Source: Oscillospiraceae bacterium (GTDB lineage Bacteria > Bacillota > Clostridia > Oscillospirales > Acutalibacteraceae). From it: 41,879 nucleotides of DNA. The notes beneath the pieces are model-generated. The model did no database searches and was not told the DNA's origin. It worked only from the letters and a program-made list of their open reading frames with translations. The first letter of the stretch is position 1; every line of letters starts with the position of its first letter. Of the stretch, positions 13,975-21,207 are shown piece after piece. The DNA is taken from contig JAIRXU010000006.1 of NCBI GenBank assembly GCA_031268095.1, positions 1 to 41,879 on the forward strand, written 5' to 3'. A program made the position numbers and the translations under genes.

Positions 13975-15384
13975 TCACTGCGAAGCTATCCACACACGAT
14001 AAGCGGCAATCCCCGGCGCAATGTCCACCAAGGAGGCGCCGCAAAGATGTTCACCTTCCGTAATTGCTTGCTTCAAGATATTTTCGCGTGTATCCCCAGT
14101 GTCAGCTGTACGGAGCGCCTCTTGGATGTAGGGGGCGGCGGCATGGATGCCGCGCACCTCCTCATCTGATTCAAACCATGTACCGGAGCCGCCATAGATT
14201 TCAGCCTCAAAAGCCTCGCCAAAGCCAACCCAATACTCTATCTCGTTTTCCGTCATAGCGTCACAAATTTGTTGGTCGGTGTACCATCTGCGGAGGTTTC
14301 CCGCGCTCGAGCCATAATTCCCCTCCGGGATGGTCAGCTTGTCCAGGCCCATGCGCTCACTTACCGTCGCAAGGCCCTGCGGCTTGTCTGCCGGGGTGGT
14401 CGCTTGCGGCGGAGCGGTGGTTGCTGCGCCTGTTTTGTCTGTCTCAACCTGCAAAGCCGCCATCGCCAGCAGAACGACCGCGCTCTGCGACAGGCTGCCG
14501 TCGCTTGCTTTATAGAGGGCGTTACCCGCTTCGTCATAGCGGTCCGCGAACAAATAAAAGTGAGGCGTTTCACGGTCGGCCTGCAAATCAGGTCTTCCGA
14601 TGTAATATGCGTAAGGGAACATGGTTTCGGTGTCCGTGTTGTAAGCCCAATATTTTCCCTGCTGATCCGACACAACAAAGATGTCTATTTCACTTCCGCT
14701 CTTTACAACAAATTCGCCCGGTTTTCCTGGCGTGGCGGGGAGATCATTGAAATTGGTTGCAATGGTGAATGCAAACGCCAAAAGCGTAGGCTCAAGGTTT
14801 GGCAGCGTGTCTGGCGGGGAGGTTTCTTCCCGCATATAATACTTCTGCCAAAGAGCATTCGCTTCTTTGTGTTCCGTTTGTTCCGAGGGGGTTTCCAGTG
14901 TCGTTAGCGCGGCGTTTCGTATGTACCGATACAAGTCTTCGCTGCTCGCTTCAGACCGAAACGTAGCATAGCACGCGACGAGGCTGCTTTTCGCCTGTTT
15001 TGCCCCTTCTTCCCATTGTTTGCCGCTGCCGTGCTTTTCTGTATCTCCGTAAATTGCCCAGGCCATGGTATCACAGAAACCCACCCAACGAGGGTCTTCG
15101 TTTTTGATTCCTTTGAATCTGTCATTTTCGTTCCCGCTGGCGGCAATAGCAACGATAAGCAGAATCAGCAACGCCGCAGGGAGCAGCAGCAGCCACAGCA
15201 GCTTTTTCTTGCTTTTTTTCGCGGGAGCGAGTTCAGCGGCAGGCAGGGATGCTGCATCCGGCGGGAACTGTGCCGCGGGCGGTGCGTCCGGCTCCGCTTG
15301 CGTTGCCGCAACCGCGTTCCCGCAGCCGGGGCAAAAGCGGGCGTCGGCTTCCAGCTGCTTGCCGCAGTTAGGACAAAAATTCAT
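13975..15384 (-). CDS. Zinc-ribbon membrane protein with a duplicated extracytoplasmic domain
   Basis: The 469-residue product has a zinc ribbon (C-P-N-C-G ... C-P-G-C-G, residues 4-22), an Ala/Pro-rich linker, a K-K-S-K-K-K basic cluster and one membrane span (about 61-83). The outer part contains two related units: W-V-G-F-C-D-T-M-A-W-A-I-Y-G at about 100 and W-V-G-F-G-E-A-F-E-A-E-I-Y-G at about 385, each followed by a helical region, separated by a Thr/Pro-rich linker and a beta-rich part. The family is unknown. The ATG at 15384 is preferred over 15390 because GAGAGGG would be 2 bases from the latter but 7-8 from the former, and because it forms an ATGA overlap with a small upstream ORF. 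Confidence 0.75.
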   Translation of the reverse strand: MNFCPNCGKQLEADARFCPGCGNAVAATQAEPDAPPAAQFPPDAASLPAAELAPAKKSKKKLLWLLLLPAALLILLIVAIAASGNENDRFKGIKNEDPRWVGFCDTMAWAIYGDTEKHGSGKQWEEGAKQAKSSLVACYATFRSEASSEDLYRYIRNAALTTLETPSEQTEHKEANALWQKYYMREETSPPDTLPNLEPTLLAFAFTIATNFNDLPATPGKPGEFVVKSGSEIDIFVVSDQQGKYWAYNTDTETMFPYAYYIGRPDLQADRETPHFYLFADRYDEAGNALYKASDGSLSQSAVVLLAMAALQVETDKTGAATTAPPQATTPADKPQGLATVSERMGLDKLTIPEGNYGSSAGNLRRWYTDQQICDAMTENEIEYWVGFGEAFEAEIYGGSGTWFESDEEVRGIHAAAPYIQEALRTADTGDTRENILKQAITEGEHLCGASLVDIAPGIAAYRVWIASQ

Positions 15385-15485
15385 CTCCATGCCCTCTCAT
15401 TCAGCTGCCCGGCAGAATAGGGCGAAAGCAGGGGTATGGGCGCGGCTTGCGGCATGGCAGCGGTTGCCTTGGCTTTGTGGGTCAT
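15381..15485 (-). CDS. 34-codon ORF translationally coupled to the zinc-ribbon gene
   Basis: An ATG at 15485 has the strongest ribosome site of the region (AAGGAGG, 10 bases upstream). The frame encodes 34 residues rich in Ala and Pro (M-T-H-K-A-K-A-T-A-A-M-P-Q-A-A-P) and ends in a TGA that overlaps the next start codon (ATGA, 15384-15381). This suggests a leader ORF that delivers ribosomes to the membrane-protein gene, or a true small protein. No similarity recognised. Confidence 0.5.
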   Translation of the reverse strand: MTHKAKATAAMPQAAPIPLLSPYSAGQLNERAWR

Positions 15486-15516
15486 GATGGGGCGTCCTCC
15501 TTATAATAAAGGTCCC

Positions 15517-15522
15517 GTTATA
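15517..15522 (-). promoter_or_regulatory. Extended -10 promoter for the small ORF and zinc-ribbon gene
   Basis: The minus strand reads TGATATAAC, a TGN extension followed by TATAAC. Transcription would start near 15510, about 25 bases before the small ORF. No good -35 box at 17 bp, as is usual for extended -10 promoters. Confidence 0.35.
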
Positions 15523-15686
15523 TCATCTGCATTGCATTCGGCGGAAGGTAAAGTTGGGTGAACACGACGAAAAACCCCGTGCGTCCCCCGTTTGACCTCA
15601 CAAATAAACCGCGCTATCCCGTTTGCCCGACGCATCCCGCACATCGTCACCTGTTTGCGGCAACGGAACGATTGGAGCGTGGCATA

Positions 15687-15723
15687 CCCGCAGAAAAGGA
15701 AAATACAGGAAACTTTCTGCGGG
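15687..15723. repeat. 10-bp inverted repeat downstream of the S1 gene
   Basis: CCCGCAGAAA (15687-15696) and TTTCTGCGGG (15714-15723) pair perfectly over a 17-nt loop. It lies 62 bases after the stop of the S1 gene on the minus strand, without a T-run, so it may stabilise the mRNA end. The remaining intergenic DNA (15523-15784) shows no gene. Confidence 0.4.
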
Positions 15724-15784
15724 GCAAAACAAAACCACCCCGGCGTCCGCCGTTCGCGCGGTGTTTCGGGTTTCGGCGTTGTGG

Positions 15785-16288
15785 TTATTTGTGCCCCCGG
15801 CGGGAGGAGGAGCCGCTGTACCGGGTGTCGCCCCCCCGGCGGAGGGTGGAAATCTTTTCATCGCTGGTCTGCTTGAACTGCGTCATCATGTCCTCGAAGC
15901 TCTGCGGCCCACCGGGCGAGGACCGCTGCCCTTGCCAAACGTTAGGCGAAGACCGGCGGACAGGGCGTGGCCGAGAAGGGCCGCCTGCGGGCCGGGGAGC
16001 GGCGGAGACTGGGGGCCGCTCCGGCCGGGGCGCGGGGTTGCCGGCCGGGGAGGGATCCATGGCCTTCTTGATGGATAGGCTGATCTTCCCCTCGTCGCTG
16101 ATGCTCAGTACTTTAACGCGTACTTCCTGACCCACAGTCAAATGATCCCGGATGTTGGTGACATACGTCTGCGCGACCTCCGAAATATGTACCATGCCGG
16201 TTTTTCCGTCACCAATGTCCACAAATGCCCCGTACTCGATGATTCCGGTTACTTTTCCGTCCATCAGAGCGCCAACCTCTGCCTGCAT
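15785..16288 (-). CDS. S1-domain RNA-binding protein (YabR-like)
   Basis: The 167-residue product has an S1 domain at residues 3-77 (V-G-A-L-M-D-G-K-V-T-G-I, then G-A-F-V-D-I ... G-M-V-H-I-S-E-V ... V-K-V-L-S-I-S-D-E-G-K-I-S-L-S-I). It is followed by a disordered Pro/Arg/Ser-rich tail with basic patches ending S-S-S-R-R-G-H-K. S1 proteins of this size (YabR, general stress protein 13) bind RNA and ribosomes; in Bacillus subtilis yabR follows divIC, as here. The ribosome site AGGAGG is 12 bases from the ATG, slightly long. It is the last gene of the sporulation/division operon. Confidence 0.88.
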   Translation of the reverse strand: MQAEVGALMDGKVTGIIEYGAFVDIGDGKTGMVHISEVAQTYVTNIRDHLTVGQEVRVKVLSISDEGKISLSIKKAMDPSPAGNPAPRPERPPVSAAPRPAGGPSRPRPVRRSSPNVWQGQRSSPGGPQSFEDMMTQFKQTSDEKISTLRRGGDTRYSGSSSRRGHK

Positions 16289-16337
16289 AAAAAGCGATAG
16301 CCTCCTATTGTTTCAAAAGTTCGGATGGCTCCTATCT

Positions 16338-16724
16338 TCATTCCACGATGGAACGATCCACATACACCCACTCACCCGGAAGCACCAGTCCGAGCTGTTC
16401 CCGCGCCGCTTGCTTGATGTAAGACGCAAAGACCTGGGGATCCTGCGTCTGGAGAATGACCTCCAGCGCCTGGTTTTCCGCGTTGACCCGGTCAACTTCC
16501 GCCCGGACCTGGGCTTCCTCCCGCCGGATCTCCGCCGTCTGCCGCAGTCCTTTGCCGACGGCGACGCTCACCAACAGGACAAACAACAGCAACCCGACGC
16601 AGAGAATTTTACTGCGCGGATGCTGCTTTTTTTTGCTTGCGCCGGGATTTGCCCCGGTTTGCCCGCCGACGGGGCACCCTGCGGGGTGTGCCTGCCGCTG
16701 GTTGGTTGTTTGCGTGACCGCCAT
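16338..16724 (-). CDS. divIC: Septum formation initiator, DivIC/FtsB family
   Basis: The product has 128 residues from the ATG at 16724; an upstream in-frame ATG overlaps the ribosome site and was rejected. The cytoplasmic part is basic and Gln-rich, a single span lies at about 42-60 (L-C-V-G-L-L-L-F-V-L-L-V-S-V-A-V), and it is followed by a coiled coil (R-Q-T-A-E-I-R-R-E-E-A-Q) and the typical R-E-Q-L-G-L-V-L-P-G-E segment, matching the family's R-x-x-L-x-x-x-x-P-G-E. DivIC works with FtsL and DivIB in the divisome. Position between yabQ and the S1 gene is conserved in Firmicutes. Confidence 0.9.
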   Translation of the reverse strand: MAVTQTTNQRQAHPAGCPVGGQTGANPGASKKKQHPRSKILCVGLLLFVLLVSVAVGKGLRQTAEIRREEAQVRAEVDRVNAENQALEVILQTQDPQVFASYIKQAAREQLGLVLPGEWVYVDRSIVE

Positions 16725-16817
16725 GCGCAGAATTACCCTCCGCTCCCACATCTTTATCTTTCGTTTTTCTTGTTTTGGTTTCCGTATGATGATTATACAC
16801 TATCCCCTTTGCCTTTT

Positions 16818-17267
16818 TCAAGGGGAAAAGCAAATTTTTTTAAAAAATTTTCGGCATCCGCCATAAAACCGCCGAAAAAGCTTCGCCGCCCACCGAAATG
16901 GCAGCGAAATGACCCAAACGACAGCCAACACCGCCCGCCGCACGGCCCGAACGGTCCACTCGCTTGCCCGCAGCGCCACGGTTCCCAGGGAGAAATAATA
17001 CACCAGCCAGCCCAGGATCTCGCCGCCGACGCCATAGGAGCGCCAGCCGCCGTCGCTGACGGCGAGGAAAAAGAAGAAGCTCAGGACGGTGCAGCACAGA
17101 AAATAGAAAATGTCCTGCGCCAGCAAATACCATCGGCCCCGCGCGAGCAGCAGCCGGACCACACGGAACAGGTCGTAGAGAATCCCCAGCGCGAAGCCGA
17201 AGCCGAAAGCATACAGGAACACCCGCGTCTGGTCGGCCATGGACGGCAGGTACGGCACCAGCTTCAT
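16818..17267 (-). CDS. yabQ: Spore cortex biosynthesis protein YabQ
   Basis: The 149-residue protein has about four hydrophobic segments and the family hallmark G-I-L-Y-D-L-F-R-V-V-R near residue 28, followed by a membrane region with D-I-F-Y-F-L. YabQ is a multi-span membrane protein needed for spore cortex formation in B. subtilis. Its ATG overlaps the yabP stop codon (ATGA), so translation is coupled. The C-terminal part is basic (R-R-F-Y-G-G-C-R-K-F-F-K-K) and cytoplasmic. Confidence 0.92.
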   Translation of the reverse strand: MKLVPYLPSMADQTRVFLYAFGFGFALGILYDLFRVVRLLLARGRWYLLAQDIFYFLCCTVLSFFFFLAVSDGGWRSYGVGGEILGWLVYYFSLGTVALRASEWTVRAVRRAVLAVVWVISLPFRWAAKLFRRFYGGCRKFFKKICFSP

Positions 17268-17575
17268 CGGAACACCTTACTGAAGAAACCGCCGCTTTGG
17301 CGCGGTGTATCCTCCTGATACGTCAGCGAAACAATCTTGCCTTCCAGCAGCAGTTCGCCCACCTCTACGCTCAGGCGGTTGATGTGCAGGTCGTCTCCCC
17401 GCACCGTCAATTCCCCCAGGTCCGTGAAGACCGTCACGGTGTGTTCGTCGAAGCTGTCAACGTCCGAAACCCCGGATACCGTGAGCAGCCGCCGGTCCTC
17501 CATCATTACGGTATGCGGCATCACCGCACTCTTTTTTTCATCCGCCGCGTTCGCGTGATTTGCCAAATTTGCCAT
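17264..17575 (-). CDS. yabP: Sporulation protein YabP (YabP/YqfC family)
   Basis: The 103-residue protein contains the YabP/YqfC core: L-T-V-S-G-V-S-D-V-D-S-F-D, then T-D-L-G-E-L-T-V-R-G-D-D-L-H-I and L-E-G-K-I-V-S-L-T-Y at the end of the core. It is expressed in the mother cell and conserved in spore formers. AAGGAGG lies 8 bases before the ATG. In B. subtilis yabO (S4 domain) precedes yabP; here galK takes that place, and a separate promoter with sigma-E features sits in between. Confidence 0.93.
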   Translation of the reverse strand: MANLANHANAADEKKSAVMPHTVMMEDRRLLTVSGVSDVDSFDEHTVTVFTDLGELTVRGDDLHINRLSVEVGELLLEGKIVSLTYQEDTPRQSGGFFSKVFR

Positions 17576-17595
17576 GCAATCGCCTCCTTGCCGCC

Positions 17596-17623
17596 AGTCT
17601 ATGCGGCGCGGGGCGGAAATATG
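17596..17623 (-). promoter_or_regulatory. Sigma-E-like promoter for yabP-yabQ-divIC-S1
   Basis: Minus strand: CATATT (17623-17618), 14-bp spacer, CATAGACT (17603-17596). This matches the sigma-E consensus (-35 KMATATT, -10 CATACAnT) at all but one -10 position with the correct spacing. It lies just after the galK stop, 21 bases before yabP. Mother-cell expression of yabP is known in B. subtilis; the match here is by eye. Confidence 0.6.
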
Positions 17624-17628
17624 TCCGG

Positions 17629-18906
17629 TCAGAGTAAGCGAATCCCGCCGCTCGGACGGATTTCCAGCACATAGCAGCTCCCGCCGCCGAACACTTGCTC
17701 CATTTGGCAGCGGTATGTTTCCAGCAGCGCCAGCGGCACGAAGGCCTGGATGGTCCCGGCAAACCCGCCGCCGTGCACCCGCCAGGCGCCAGCCTCCCCT
17801 AGGATGGCTTCGCTCAGCGCCAGCGCCAGAGAGACCGGCTGGGCCGGGGGCGTCCGCCCGGTGTAAACATTCTGGTTATACATACAGGAGGACCGGCCGC
17901 TTTCCCGGATCAGCGTTTTAAAATCCTCAAAATCTCCCCGCTGGAGGGCTGCCGCCTGCCGGTCCACGCGTTCATTTTCTGCGAAGAAGTGCAGTGTCCG
18001 CAGCAGCGCCCGGTCGCCGGTTTCCTCCCGGATCCGCGGCAAATCCGCCAGCACCTCCGCCCGGCTGGTTTCCCGCAGGACAGATTTGCCAACGGCCTGC
18101 GCCACGCTCTCCATTTCTCCGCGCACCGCGCCGTAATCCTCTGTCAGATCGGCGTGAGAGCCGCCGGAATCCACGATGCACAGCGCGTGTCCGCAGGATG
18201 CGAAATCGAACGGCACGGGCTGAATCGCCGGGGCGCTGGTGTCCCCAAAGTCAATCGCGACGAACCCGCCGACAGCGCAGGCCGTCTGGTCCATCAGGCC
18301 GCAGGGCTTGCCGAAGAAGCGGTTCTCCGCGTACTGGGCGATTTGGGCGATGACGGGGGCGGGGACTTGGCCGTCGTTATAGAGATGATTGAGAATCGTG
18401 CCCAGCAGAACCTCGAACGCCGCGGAGGAAGAAAGTCCCGATCCGCTGAGAACGTCTGACATCGTCGCGGCTTCGAAACCGCCGATTTTGTAGCCCCGCT
18501 GGACAAATCCTGCGCAAACACCCCGCAGCAGAGCGACGGACCGCCCTTCTTCCGAAGCCCGGGGCAGGAGGCTGCGGGTGTCCACTTCGTCCCGGTCGTG
18601 CCCGGCGGATTTGACGACCGCCATGCCGTCTTCCCGCTTGGCCGCGACGGCGATGGCGTCGAGGTTGATGCTGGCCGCCAGAACCTTGCCGCAGTTGTGG
18701 TCGGTGTGATTGCCGCCGATCTCCGTCCGGCCCGGCGCGCTGAAGGCCGCAACCTCTGCCTGCGTACCGAAAAGTTCGGCGAAAGTCGCCGCCGTTTTCA
18801 GCAGCCGCTCGGTTTGATAGGCCGCCTGACCGCCGTAGACGGCCTCTAAGGGAGCCTGCCAAGCGCCGGTTTCCAGCCCGCGCACAAAATGCCTGTATTC
18901 TGTCAT
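17629..18906 (-). CDS. galK: Galactokinase (GHMP kinase)
   Basis: The 425-residue product phosphorylates alpha-D-galactose at C1 with ATP, the first committed Leloir step. All three GHMP motifs are present: G-R-T-E-I-G-G-N-H-T-D-H (59-70, substrate binding), G-S-G-L-S-S-S-A-A (155-163, phosphate loop) and G-G-G-F-A-G-T near residue 370. The motif 1 form with E-I-G-G-N-H-T-D-H is usual in Clostridia. The length is slightly above the ~390 typical. AAGGAGG precedes the ATG, which overlaps the stop of the TVP38-like gene by 4 bases. galT and galE are not in the window. Confidence 0.93.
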   Translation of the reverse strand: MTEYRHFVRGLETGAWQAPLEAVYGGQAAYQTERLLKTAATFAELFGTQAEVAAFSAPGRTEIGGNHTDHNCGKVLAASINLDAIAVAAKREDGMAVVKSAGHDRDEVDTRSLLPRASEEGRSVALLRGVCAGFVQRGYKIGGFEAATMSDVLSGSGLSSSAAFEVLLGTILNHLYNDGQVPAPVIAQIAQYAENRFFGKPCGLMDQTACAVGGFVAIDFGDTSAPAIQPVPFDFASCGHALCIVDSGGSHADLTEDYGAVRGEMESVAQAVGKSVLRETSRAEVLADLPRIREETGDRALLRTLHFFAENERVDRQAAALQRGDFEDFKTLIRESGRSSCMYNQNVYTGRTPPAQPVSLALALSEAILGEAGAWRVHGGGFAGTIQAFVPLALLETYRCQMEQVFGGGSCYVLEIRPSGGIRLL

Positions 18907-19730
18907 TTGGATGAATGCCTCCTTTTTGGGGAACGTTCGTCATTATTTTTGGGGGAATCCTTCCTTGGCGCTGCCGCCGCGGCCTCTTTTTGCTGGCGGC
19001 GGATGGTGGAATCCAGCAGCAGGTTGACGCCGATGACCGAGACGCCAGAAAGGGTAAAGAGGATCACCAGGGGGATCAGGAACTGGGACGACAGCGGCTG
19101 GAAGGCGTAGCTGCCGGCGATGCTGTAAGAGATCAGCTTGGGCAGGAACCCCAGCAGGGAAATCAGCACGAAGTCGATGTAATCAAACTCCATCGCGCCG
19201 TAAATCTGGCTGACAGCGTTGACCGGGAAACTGGGGACCACTCGGAAAAGGAACAGCAGCCAGGGATTGCCTTTCCCGTCCCGCTCAAGGAAGGTCCGGA
19301 TTTCCGCGTTGAACCGCAGCAGCCGCTGCAAGTTGCCGCCGCCCAAATGCCGTCCCCAAAGATATTTCAGTGACACGAGCAAAATGAAGCCCAGGATGTT
19401 GATGGCAAAACTCATATACATCGGCAGCACCGCGCCGGTGATAATGCACATCACCGAGGTCGGGAAGATCGAGAGTACGCTTTTGACGATATAGAGCATC
19501 AGCACGACCGCCAGAATGAGCCAGACGTTCCGCAAGTTCAGCACGGAATTTTCCAGCTCCAGCAGCTGGTCTTCGTATACTGTGTACCACCCCTGCATAT
19601 CCGGCGACTGCGCGTAAAACAGCAGCGCCACCAGGACCCCTGCCAGCAGCAACAAAACAGCGCCGATCAGATTGATCAGCGACCGCCGGCCATGCCTGCG
19701 GGCTTCCTCTTTATTGCGCTTGCGTTTCAC
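18903..19730 (-). CDS. TVP38/TMEM64 (DedA-superfamily) membrane protein
   Basis: The 275-residue protein has a basic N-terminus, about six hydrophobic spans, and a central region with the VTT-domain signatures F-P-T-S-V-M-C-I-I-T-G-A and F-R-V-V-P-S-F-P-V-N-A-V-S, the latter with the conserved Arg and Pro. The C-terminus is a charged Lys/Arg tail. Such proteins act as lipid scramblases or transporters in the DedA superfamily; the precise substrate is unknown. The start is GTG at 19730 with a weak ribosome site. It is first in the operon leading to galK, driven by a clear promoter. Confidence 0.85.
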   Translation of the reverse strand: MKRKRNKEEARRHGRRSLINLIGAVLLLLAGVLVALLFYAQSPDMQGWYTVYEDQLLELENSVLNLRNVWLILAVVLMLYIVKSVLSIFPTSVMCIITGAVLPMYMSFAINILGFILLVSLKYLWGRHLGGGNLQRLLRFNAEIRTFLERDGKGNPWLLFLFRVVPSFPVNAVSQIYGAMEFDYIDFVLISLLGFLPKLISYSIAGSYAFQPLSSQFLIPLVILFTLSGVSVIGVNLLLDSTIRRQQKEAAAAAPRKDSPKNNDERSPKRRHSSK

Positions 19731-19793
19731 GGCATCACACTATCTTTTCAGTCTGGAAGGGGATACACAACCAAAGAATAAAAATACTTTTTT

Positions 19794-19822
19794 ATTATAC
19801 TGCATTTTTCCGGGGAGGTCAA
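19794..19822 (-). promoter_or_regulatory. Sigma-A promoter of the TVP38-galK operon
   Basis: Minus strand TTGACC (19822-19817), 17-bp spacer, TATAAT (19799-19794). The predicted start near 19787 leaves a leader of about 57 bases before the GTG. Confidence 0.75.
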
Positions 19823-19902
19823 GGGGAAATCTGGCGCGGTGAGTCAATTTTTTCCGCCGCGCAACAAGTGAAAATGGTTCCGCCTGGAATTCACCGTGTT
19901 CG

Positions 19903-20619
19903 TCAAACCAAGGCGCTTTCCAGTTCGACGGACTCCCCGTGGGTCAGCACACGCACCGACAGCCCCGCCGCCTGCGCCGGGCGGACGAAATCCGCGGGGT
20001 CAGCGGTGTTTTCCGCGAACATGCCGTAATGATTCGGGATCGCCAGCTTCGCCCCGGAGCGCAGCGAGACCAGAACGGCCTCTTCCGCGTTCATGTTGCC
20101 CCAGCGGCCGTTAATGCAGCAACAGATCACGTCTGCCTGTACGTCCGCGCCGATTCCTTCGCCGTAGAGGGTGTCGCCGGTGATATACAGCCGCCCGCCG
20201 TCCCAAACGATCACCAGGCCGACGCTGTCCGGCGTATGGTCTGCGGCGACCGCCTCCACCCGGAAGCCTTCCGCCTCGGTCGTTTCGCCCCGGCGCAGAA
20301 CGGTGATCCGGTCCTCCGCAATGCCCTTCCCCAGTGCCAGCAGGGCTGCTTTGCAGCTCTCCGGGCAGAGGAATCGCACCCCCGCGCAGTCCAGTTCGCG
20401 GATAAAATCCGTGTCCAGATGGTCCATGTGGTCGTGGGTGGCGATGTAGTAGTCGGGCCGGGCCTCAGCAGGGGAGATGGGCGGTGGCACGAGCCGCCTG
20501 AGACCTTCGGGGCTGTGTTCAACCATGTCGGACAGGTAGGGATCAATATAGATGCGTTTGCCGCCGAGGATGAGTTCATAGCCGCCCTGGCCGAGCCAGC
20601 GAAGCGCTGCGGTTGCCAT
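19903..20619 (-). CDS. UlaG-like metallo-beta-lactamase-fold hydrolase
   Basis: The 238-residue protein shows the full MBL-fold motif set: I-D-P-Y-L-S-D near the start, H-D-H-M-D-H-L-D at about 62, A-A-D-H-T-P-D, I-T-G-D-T-L-Y-G and N-H-Y-G-M-F. The last is characteristic of the UlaG (L-ascorbate-6-phosphate lactonase) branch, which opens sugar-acid lactones, though many homologues are uncharacterised. AAGGAGG precedes the ATG. It follows GNAT, SDR and dgoD on the same strand, and a lactonase-type role fits a sugar-acid locus (inference). A possible own promoter has TATAAT at 20674-20679 but a poor -35. Confidence 0.85.
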   Translation of the reverse strand: MATAALRWLGQGGYELILGGKRIYIDPYLSDMVEHSPEGLRRLVPPPISPAEARPDYYIATHDHMDHLDTDFIRELDCAGVRFLCPESCKAALLALGKGIAEDRITVLRRGETTEAEGFRVEAVAADHTPDSVGLVIVWDGGRLYITGDTLYGEGIGADVQADVICCCINGRWGNMNAEEAVLVSLRSGAKLAIPNHYGMFAENTADPADFVRPAQAAGLSVRVLTHGESVELESALV

Positions 20620-20700
20620 AGGGACGCCTCCTTTTACTATTTTGACATATAATTCATATATTTATGACACAATATTATAACATAATACCGGTATTTCAGG

Positions 20701-21207
20701 TCAGAGCGTCAGTTCAAATTCCAGACGGTACACCGAAAACCCCATTTTTTCATGCAGCCGGACCGAGGCTTCGTTGGCGCGGCCGGTGCCGGAGCGGAGC
20801 GCAGTCGCGTTCTGCCGGACGGCTTCTGCGCAGGCGAAAGCAATGAGCTCCGCCGCGAGGCCTTGCCGCCGAAAGGATTCCTCGACGTAGAGATCCTGAA
20901 TCTCCGCCGCCAGGAAGCCGTTTGTCCCGCCGTAATAGGTGACCCACAGATAAGCGGCGGGGCCGCCTTCCGCGGTCTCGAAGAGCAGGGCACAGCTCCG
21001 CGCGTCCCCGAGACTCTCCCGCAGCGCACCAAGGTACCCTTCTGTCTGTGCAGGATCCGCGAACCAGGCGGCGCGGTAGTCTTCGTAGGGATTCCGCCGC
21101 GCCCAAGGGCAGTCGCAGGCGTAGTTGATCCGGCAGTGCCGCTCCAGGAGATACCCCCGGTCGCGGTCCGGATCAGCCGTTCGGCGGCGCAGATCCATGA
21201 ACGTCAC
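20701..21207 (-). CDS. GNAT-family N-acetyltransferase
   Basis: The 168-residue protein has the GNAT core: a strand L-W-V-T-Y-Y-G-G, motif A with L-Y-V-E-E-S-F-R-R-Q-G-L-A (acetyl-CoA pyrophosphate loop R-x-x-G-x-A), and the C-terminal L-H-E-K-M-G-F segment. The substrate cannot be told. The GTG at 21207 overlaps the SDR stop by 4 bases (GTGA); an ATG three codons further in is also possible. Confidence 0.85.
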   Translation of the reverse strand: MTFMDLRRRTADPDRDRGYLLERHCRINYACDCPWARRNPYEDYRAAWFADPAQTEGYLGALRESLGDARSCALLFETAEGGPAAYLWVTYYGGTNGFLAAEIQDLYVEESFRRQGLAAELIAFACAEAVRQNATALRSGTGRANEASVRLHEKMGFSVYRLEFELTL

